From: Lysobacter_K koreensis
Lineage (GTDB): Bacteria > Pseudomonadota > Gammaproteobacteria > Xanthomonadales > Xanthomonadaceae
Assembly: GCF_042677045.1 (NCBI RefSeq)
Contig: NZ_JBHTIH010000002.1
Location: 620,001-684,000 of the forward strand
Length of the DNA: 64,000 bases
Direction: 5' to 3'
Below, piece by piece: positions 60,379-64,000 of this stretch (the stretch's first letter is position 1; each line of letters begins with the position of its first letter). A program made the translations under genes and the position numbers. The notes under the pieces are model-generated. The model was not told where the DNA came from. It made no database searches and worked only from the letters and a program-made list of their open reading frames with translations.

Positions 60379-60530
60379 TCAGCCGCCGTATCCGGCCCGC
60401 GGCTCGTGCACTCCGCCCTGCGCCAGCCGCAGGTGCCGGCGCAGCCACGCCCCGAACTCGGCCTCGGACAGCGTGCCGTCCGCCAGCGCGACGTACACCG
60501 GATACAGCGCCAGGTCGTCGGCGTCGAGTG
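60379..60530 (-). pseudogene. C-terminal remnant of an unidentified gene
   Basis: About 50 codons on the minus strand read ALDADDLALYPVYVALADGT and continue LSEAEFGAWLRRHLRLAQGG to a TGA at 60381-60379. Composition and codon use are those of a real protein end. No start codon or upstream part remains; the frame meets the ABC-transporter remnant at about 60528. I do not recognise the family. Confidence 0.5.
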
Positions 60531-60659
60531 CGCATGGCCGATCGCATCCTGGTGCTGGCCGAAGGCCGGCTGGAGGCCAGCGGCACCCATGCCGAACTGG
60601 TCACGCAGGGCGGGCGCTACGCGGAGTTGTTCGAGTTGCAGGCGGCGGGGTATCGCTGA
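60528..60659 (+). pseudogene. C-terminal remnant of an ABC transporter ATPase
   Basis: Reads VRMADRILVLAEGRLEASGT then HAELVTQGGRYAELFELQAAGYR to a TGA at 60657-60659. This is the post-Walker B end of an ABC exporter: the ADRI-VL-GR, G-H-EL and GRYAELF-QA motifs. Everything upstream, including Walker A, signature and Walker B, is absent. An ATG at 60534 is internal to the motif and should not be taken as a gene start. Confidence 0.75.
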
Positions 60660-60721
60660 GTTACTCACTATGGGCTGAGGATTCTGCTTCCCCGAACCTC
60701 GCGACGAAGATCCAAGCCAGA

Positions 60722-60830
60722 GCAAATCCTCCCCAACCCTCCTTTTTCAAAGGAGGGAGAACAGCAAAGCAGGCAATCCCCACGCCCTTGGGCTTCCCCC
60801 TTTGAAAAAGGGGGATTGAGGGGGATTTGC
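60722..60830. repeat. Composite palindromic repeat, GGATTTGC family, copy 3
   Basis: Starts GCAAATCCTCCCC with a CCTCCTTT/AAAGGAGG hairpin. It ends with a CCCCCTTT/AAAGGGGG hairpin and GGGGGATTTGC, in the same arrangement as 16051-16168. It lies between the ABC remnant and the DUF488 gene. Confidence 0.8.
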
Positions 60831-60852
60831 TGTGGCTTGACCGAAAGCCCCC

Positions 60853-61407
60853 TCAGAACAACGACGCCTGCGGCGGCTCCGGCGCGGCATAGTCCAGCCG
60901 CCCGTCGACGATCCGCGCCGCCGCGGTGTACGGGTGTTCCTGCGAGTGTCCCGGCGCCAGCAGGTGCAGCACCTCCCAGCCGCGCGCCTTGAAGTCGTCG
61001 GCAATCAGGCTGCGGTGGCATTGCCACCACATCGCCTCGGCGCACATCAGCGCGACCCGTTGCCGCCGCGCCAGCTCGGCGACCCGGTCGCGCGCGGCTT
61101 GCCACGCGCCGGTCTGCATGTAGTCGGCGTAGCCGCGGAAGCCGGCGTTGCGCCACGCGGTGTTGGGCGAGTCCGGGCGGGGCGTGCGCCGGCCGCCGAG
61201 TTCCGGCACCGGCAGGTAGGCGATGCCGGCGCCGGGCAGCGCGCGCGCCATCGTCTCGCTGGAAAACTGCGGGTTGCGGCGCGAGCCGGCGAACCGGCGC
61301 ACGTCGACCAGCACCTCGACCCGCGCCTCGTGCAGCATCGCGACGAACACCGGCCACTCGCGGGTGGAATGCCCGATCGTCCACAGGCGCGGCGGCCGAC
61401 TGTCCAT
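60853..61407 (-). CDS. DUF488-family protein
   Basis: A 184-residue cytoplasmic protein. Family motifs are WTIGHSTREWPVFVAML near the start, VLVDVRRFAGSRRNPQF, and ALMCAEAMWWQCHRSLIADDF with paired cysteines near residues 123 and 131, then a closing HLLAPGH. The DUF488 fold has no established activity; the Cys/His cluster suggests a redox or metal role. ATG 61407 precedes the conserved TIGHST. Divergent from the UbiB-like gene by 78 bases. Confidence 0.88.
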   Translation of the reverse strand: MDSRPPRLWTIGHSTREWPVFVAMLHEARVEVLVDVRRFAGSRRNPQFSSETMARALPGAGIAYLPVPELGGRRTPRPDSPNTAWRNAGFRGYADYMQTGAWQAARDRVAELARRQRVALMCAEAMWWQCHRSLIADDFKARGWEVLHLLAPGHSQEHPYTAAARIVDGRLDYAAPEPPQASLF

Positions 61408-61485
61408 GCGCGGATGGTGCCTGCGCGCCGGTGAAGTGGCGTTGACGCCGCGCTCGCTACGCTGGTGGCCACCCTGGAGAACGAC

Positions 61486-63165
61486 ATGACCGTCCCCGAT
61501 ACGCGCCTGGCCCGCACCGGCCGCATCCTCAGTTTCCTGTTCAAGTACCGCAATGCCGGGGTGTTCAGCGGACTGGACCTGGACGCCGCGACCGTGGCGA
61601 CCATCGACGCGCCCGCCAGCGACGGCAAGCCCGAAGAGTTCGTCGCCGACCTGGAGGCGCTCGGCCCGACCTTCATCAAGATCGGCCAGGCGTTGTCGAC
61701 ACGCGCCGACATGGTGCCGCCCGAATACCTGATTGCACTGGAACGGATGCAGGACGACGTGGCGCCGGTCGAGTTCGCACAGATGCGCGCGGTGATCGAG
61801 GACGAACTCGGCGTGCGCCTGGGCAAGGCGTTCGAGAGCTTTGACGAAACCCCGCTGGGCTGCGCCTCGCTGGCGCAGGTCTACCGCGCGACCCTGCGCG
61901 GTGGCCGCGCGGTGGCGGTCAAGGTGCAGCGGCCCGAGGCGGTCGAGAACATCCGCGCCGACCTCGACGCGCTGGCCTCGATCGCGGGCAAGGTCGACGG
62001 CGCCACCGACATTGGCCGGCGCATGCGCTTCGGCGACTGGGTACACGAATTCCGCAAGACGCTGCTGGCCGAACTCGACTACCGGGTCGAGGCGGAAAAC
62101 CTCGAGCGCTTTGCCAACCATTTCGACGAGTACCCCGAGCTGCTGGTGCCGGCGCCGGTGTGGGACCTCACGCGCACCCGGGTGCTGACCATGGACCTGG
62201 TCGCCGGCACCAAGGTCACCGACCTGGGCGGGCTGCGCCGCACCGAGCAACCGCTGGGCCACCTGGCCACGGCGCTGATGCGCGGCTACCTGGACCAGAC
62301 GTTCGTGCACGGCGAGATCCACGCCGATCCGCACCCGGGCAACCTGCTGGTCACCCACGACGGCCGGCTGGCGGTGTTCGACCTGGGGATGATCGCGCAC
62401 GTGCCGCCCAAGCGCCGCGACCGCCTGCTCAAGCTGCTGTTCGCCGCGGTCGATGGCCGCGGCGAGGAGGTCGCCAACGAGGCGATCGCGATCAGCACGC
62501 GGCTGGAGGACTACGACGAGGAACGCTACGTGCGCGAGGTCGGCCAGCTGGTGTCGCGCTACGCCGCGCACGCCGGCTCGCAGTCGCTGTCGGAAGGCCG
62601 GCTGGTGCTCGACCTCACCCGGCTGGGCACCGCTTGCGGCCTGCGCACGCCGCCGGAACTGAGCCTGCTGGGCAAGACCCTGCTCAACCTGGAGAGCGTG
62701 TGCAAGGCGCTGGACCCGGAACTGGACGTCAAGCGCGTGGTCGAGGATCACCTCGAGCACGTAATGCGCGCGCGCCTGAAGAAGGCGTTGTCGCCGGCCG
62801 GCCTGGCCGGCGAGATCATCGAGCTGCAGGGGCTGGCACGCGAGGCACCGCGCAAGCTCGCCGACCTGCTGTCGTTGCTGGCCGACAACAAGCTGCAGGT
62901 GCGCATCACCGGCATCGAGGAATCGCGGCTGATGGAGAACCTGCAGAAGATCGCCAACCGCATCAGCACCGGGGTGATCGTCGCCGCGCTGATCATGGCG
63001 TCGGCGTTGCTGATGCGGGTCGAGGCCGGCGCGCGCCTGTTCGGCTACCCGGCCCTGGCGATCGTGATGTTCCTGATCGCGACCGGGCTGGGGCTGACCA
63101 TCGTCGTGAGCGCGATGCTGCGCGACCGCCGGGCCAAGCCGCGCGAGGAAATCGCGCCGCGGTAA
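61486..63165 (+). CDS. AarF/UbiB (ABC1) atypical kinase-like protein
   Basis: A 559-residue protein. The KxGQ signature region FIKIGQALSTRADMVPPEY is near residues 63-81. An alanine-rich loop CASLAQVYRATL and invariant lysine AVAVKVQRPE follow, then ADPHPGNLLV and the FDLGM magnesium site. Two transmembrane helices are at the C terminus (VIVAALIMASALLM, ALAIVMFLIATGLGLTIVV). UbiB supports ubiquinone biosynthesis; this longer form with a helical region before the membrane anchors could instead be one of several paralogues. ATG 61486 is chosen; an ATG-less extension to 61465 is possible. Confidence 0.88.
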   Translation: MTVPDTRLARTGRILSFLFKYRNAGVFSGLDLDAATVATIDAPASDGKPEEFVADLEALGPTFIKIGQALSTRADMVPPEYLIALERMQDDVAPVEFAQMRAVIEDELGVRLGKAFESFDETPLGCASLAQVYRATLRGGRAVAVKVQRPEAVENIRADLDALASIAGKVDGATDIGRRMRFGDWVHEFRKTLLAELDYRVEAENLERFANHFDEYPELLVPAPVWDLTRTRVLTMDLVAGTKVTDLGGLRRTEQPLGHLATALMRGYLDQTFVHGEIHADPHPGNLLVTHDGRLAVFDLGMIAHVPPKRRDRLLKLLFAAVDGRGEEVANEAIAISTRLEDYDEERYVREVGQLVSRYAAHAGSQSLSEGRLVLDLTRLGTACGLRTPPELSLLGKTLLNLESVCKALDPELDVKRVVEDHLEHVMRARLKKALSPAGLAGEIIELQGLAREAPRKLADLLSLLADNKLQVRITGIEESRLMENLQKIANRISTGVIVAALIMASALLMRVEAGARLFGYPALAIVMFLIATGLGLTIVVSAMLRDRRAKPREEIAPR

Positions 63166-63240
63166 AGGCGAACGCGGCAGTGACCCAGCCGCGACCACCG
63201 CGCCCCGAACCCGCCGCACAACCGGAACGAGCTGCCTGCA

Positions 63241-64000
63241 ATGAACCGAACCCAAGAAGGCACCGACGACCGAGGCGAGGCCAGCGCCTCGGCACCCGAA
63301 GACTGCATCCACGTGATCCTGTACGACGCCGATGGCGCCGATCGCGACCTGGGGTTGGATTCGCTCGATGCCAGCGGGCTGCAGGACCAGCAGTTGCTGT
63401 GGATCGACGTGGCCTGCAACGACGCCGCCCTGCTGGACGAAATCGCTCGCAAGCTTGGGCTGCCGGCCGCGGCGATCGCCGCGCTGCAGCGGCTGGACAG
63501 CACGCCGCGACTGGAGAACCACGGCGAGTGCTTCGTGCTGCAGGCGGTCGCGGTGGAGCACCAGGGCGCGCTCAGGTTCACCGGCACGGTGCTGGGCATC
63601 GCCGCCGGCCCCAACTTCGTGCTCAGCGTGCACCACCGGCCAATCGCGTTCATCGAGCAACTGCGCGAACGCGAGCGTGGCGACAGCGAGTTGGGCGCGC
63701 TGGGTGCGGAGAGCTTCACCGCCTCGCTGCTCGACTGGCAGCTGTCGACCTACTTCGAGGCGGTGTCGGATTTCGAGGCCGCGGTCGAGCGGCTGGAAGT
63801 CGAGATCCTGTCGCACAAGCCGCGCGAGTGCCTGGAGGACCTGCGCGAGCTGCGCCGGGGCGCCTCGCGCCTGCGGCGGATGTTGGCGCCGCACCGGGTG
63901 TTGTTCGCCGGCCTGGCGCGGCCCGATTTCCGCCCGCGCAGTTCGGGCGAGGTCGATGCGCATTTCCGCCGCCTCGACACCCACTACGAACGCGCGATGG
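63241..64000 (+). CDS. CorA-family magnesium/divalent cation transporter, 3' truncated by window edge
   Basis: The first 253 codons from ATG 63241 are present. The N-terminal cytoplasmic domain fits the CorA/ZntB family: ILYDADGADRDL, LLWIDVACNDAALLDEIARK, RLENHGECFVLQAVAV, NFVLSVHHRPIAFIEQLRER and then long helices AVERLEVEILSHKPRECLEDL. The membrane helices and GMN motif lie beyond the window, so ion selectivity cannot be judged. Confidence 0.85.
   Translation, partial: MNRTQEGTDDRGEASASAPEDCIHVILYDADGADRDLGLDSLDASGLQDQQLLWIDVACNDAALLDEIARKLGLPAAAIAALQRLDSTPRLENHGECFVLQAVAVEHQGALRFTGTVLGIAAGPNFVLSVHHRPIAFIEQLRERERGDSELGALGAESFTASLLDWQLSTYFEAVSDFEAAVERLEVEILSHKPRECLEDLRELRRGASRLRRMLAPHRVLFAGLARPDFRPRSSGEVDAHFRRLDTHYERAM

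Noticed and set aside
60853..63984. A 1043-codon minus-strand open frame ending in the DUF488 protein
   Set aside because: Only the last 184 codons match a family. The rest is antisense to the AarF/UbiB and CorA genes, so the gene start was set at 61407.

Overview
The window is a high-GC chromosomal segment from a gammaproteobacterium, most probably a member of the Lysobacteraceae/Xanthomonadaceae (Lysobacter or Luteimonas-like). This is an inference from gene content and order: serC-hisC-aroA, a fused two-domain fatty acyl-CoA reductase beside an acyl-CoA-binding protein, exbB-exbD-msbA-lpxK, SDH genes with SdhE, and the families of interspersed repeats. Almost everything is ordinary housekeeping DNA packed into short-spaced or overlapping operons. 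No phage, transposase, CRISPR array or defence island was seen.

Layout. 1-4.0 kb: the end of a TonB-domain gene, then serC-hisC-aroA on the minus strand. hisC carries four in-frame 17-codon repeat insertions, and a 15-codon scar of pheA lies between serC and hisC. 4.2-5.8 kb: the MsrPQ periplasmic methionine sulfoxide repair pair. 5.8-16 kb: an FHA protein, then genes linked to intracellular lipid or polyester granules (PHA-system protein, patatin, two phasin-like proteins, fatty acyl-CoA reductase, acyl-CoA-binding protein, TetR regulator, TPR protein). 16.2-18.4 kb: a divergent response regulator/MASE1 histidine kinase pair. 18.5-21 kb: tRNA-Val, an ArsC-like protein, a nucleotide-sugar dehydrogenase, and tRNA-Leu, tRNA-Cys and tRNA-Gly.

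21-33.9 kb is a long minus-strand run of 13 genes: MAPEG, sdhE, cptA, lolC, lolD, comEC, exbB, exbD, msbA, lpxK, kdsB, uvrC, pgsA. It joins SDH maturation, lipoprotein export, DNA uptake, lipid A/KDO supply, nucleotide excision repair and phospholipid synthesis. 34.1-38.7 kb: sdhCDAB with a small SDHAF4-like gene upstream and ygfZ, so flavinylation and Fe-S maintenance genes surround complex II. 38.7-45.6 kb: asparagine synthase, a fused E1 alpha/beta 2-oxoacid dehydrogenase, a GST, a GNAT acetyltransferase and a glutaryl-CoA-type dehydrogenase.

45.7-51.8 kb: two glycine-zipper envelope proteins, TatD, TcdA, a monoheme cytochrome, an M35 metalloendopeptidase, a cold-shock gene and a decayed copy of it. 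52-56.1 kb: a phospholipid-remodelling set (DUF456 protein, cardiolipin synthase, OmpLA-type phospholipase, patatin). 56.3-64 kb: class I fumarase, a MocR regulator, small membrane proteins, a scar left by two truncated genes, a DUF488 protein, an AarF/UbiB kinase-like protein and the start of a CorA-type transporter.

Most interesting are the protein-coding repeat insertions in hisC and the three signs of recent gene loss (pheA remnant, double gene remnant at 60.4-60.7 kb, csp pseudogene). Several interspersed palindromic repeat families occupy the gaps between genes.
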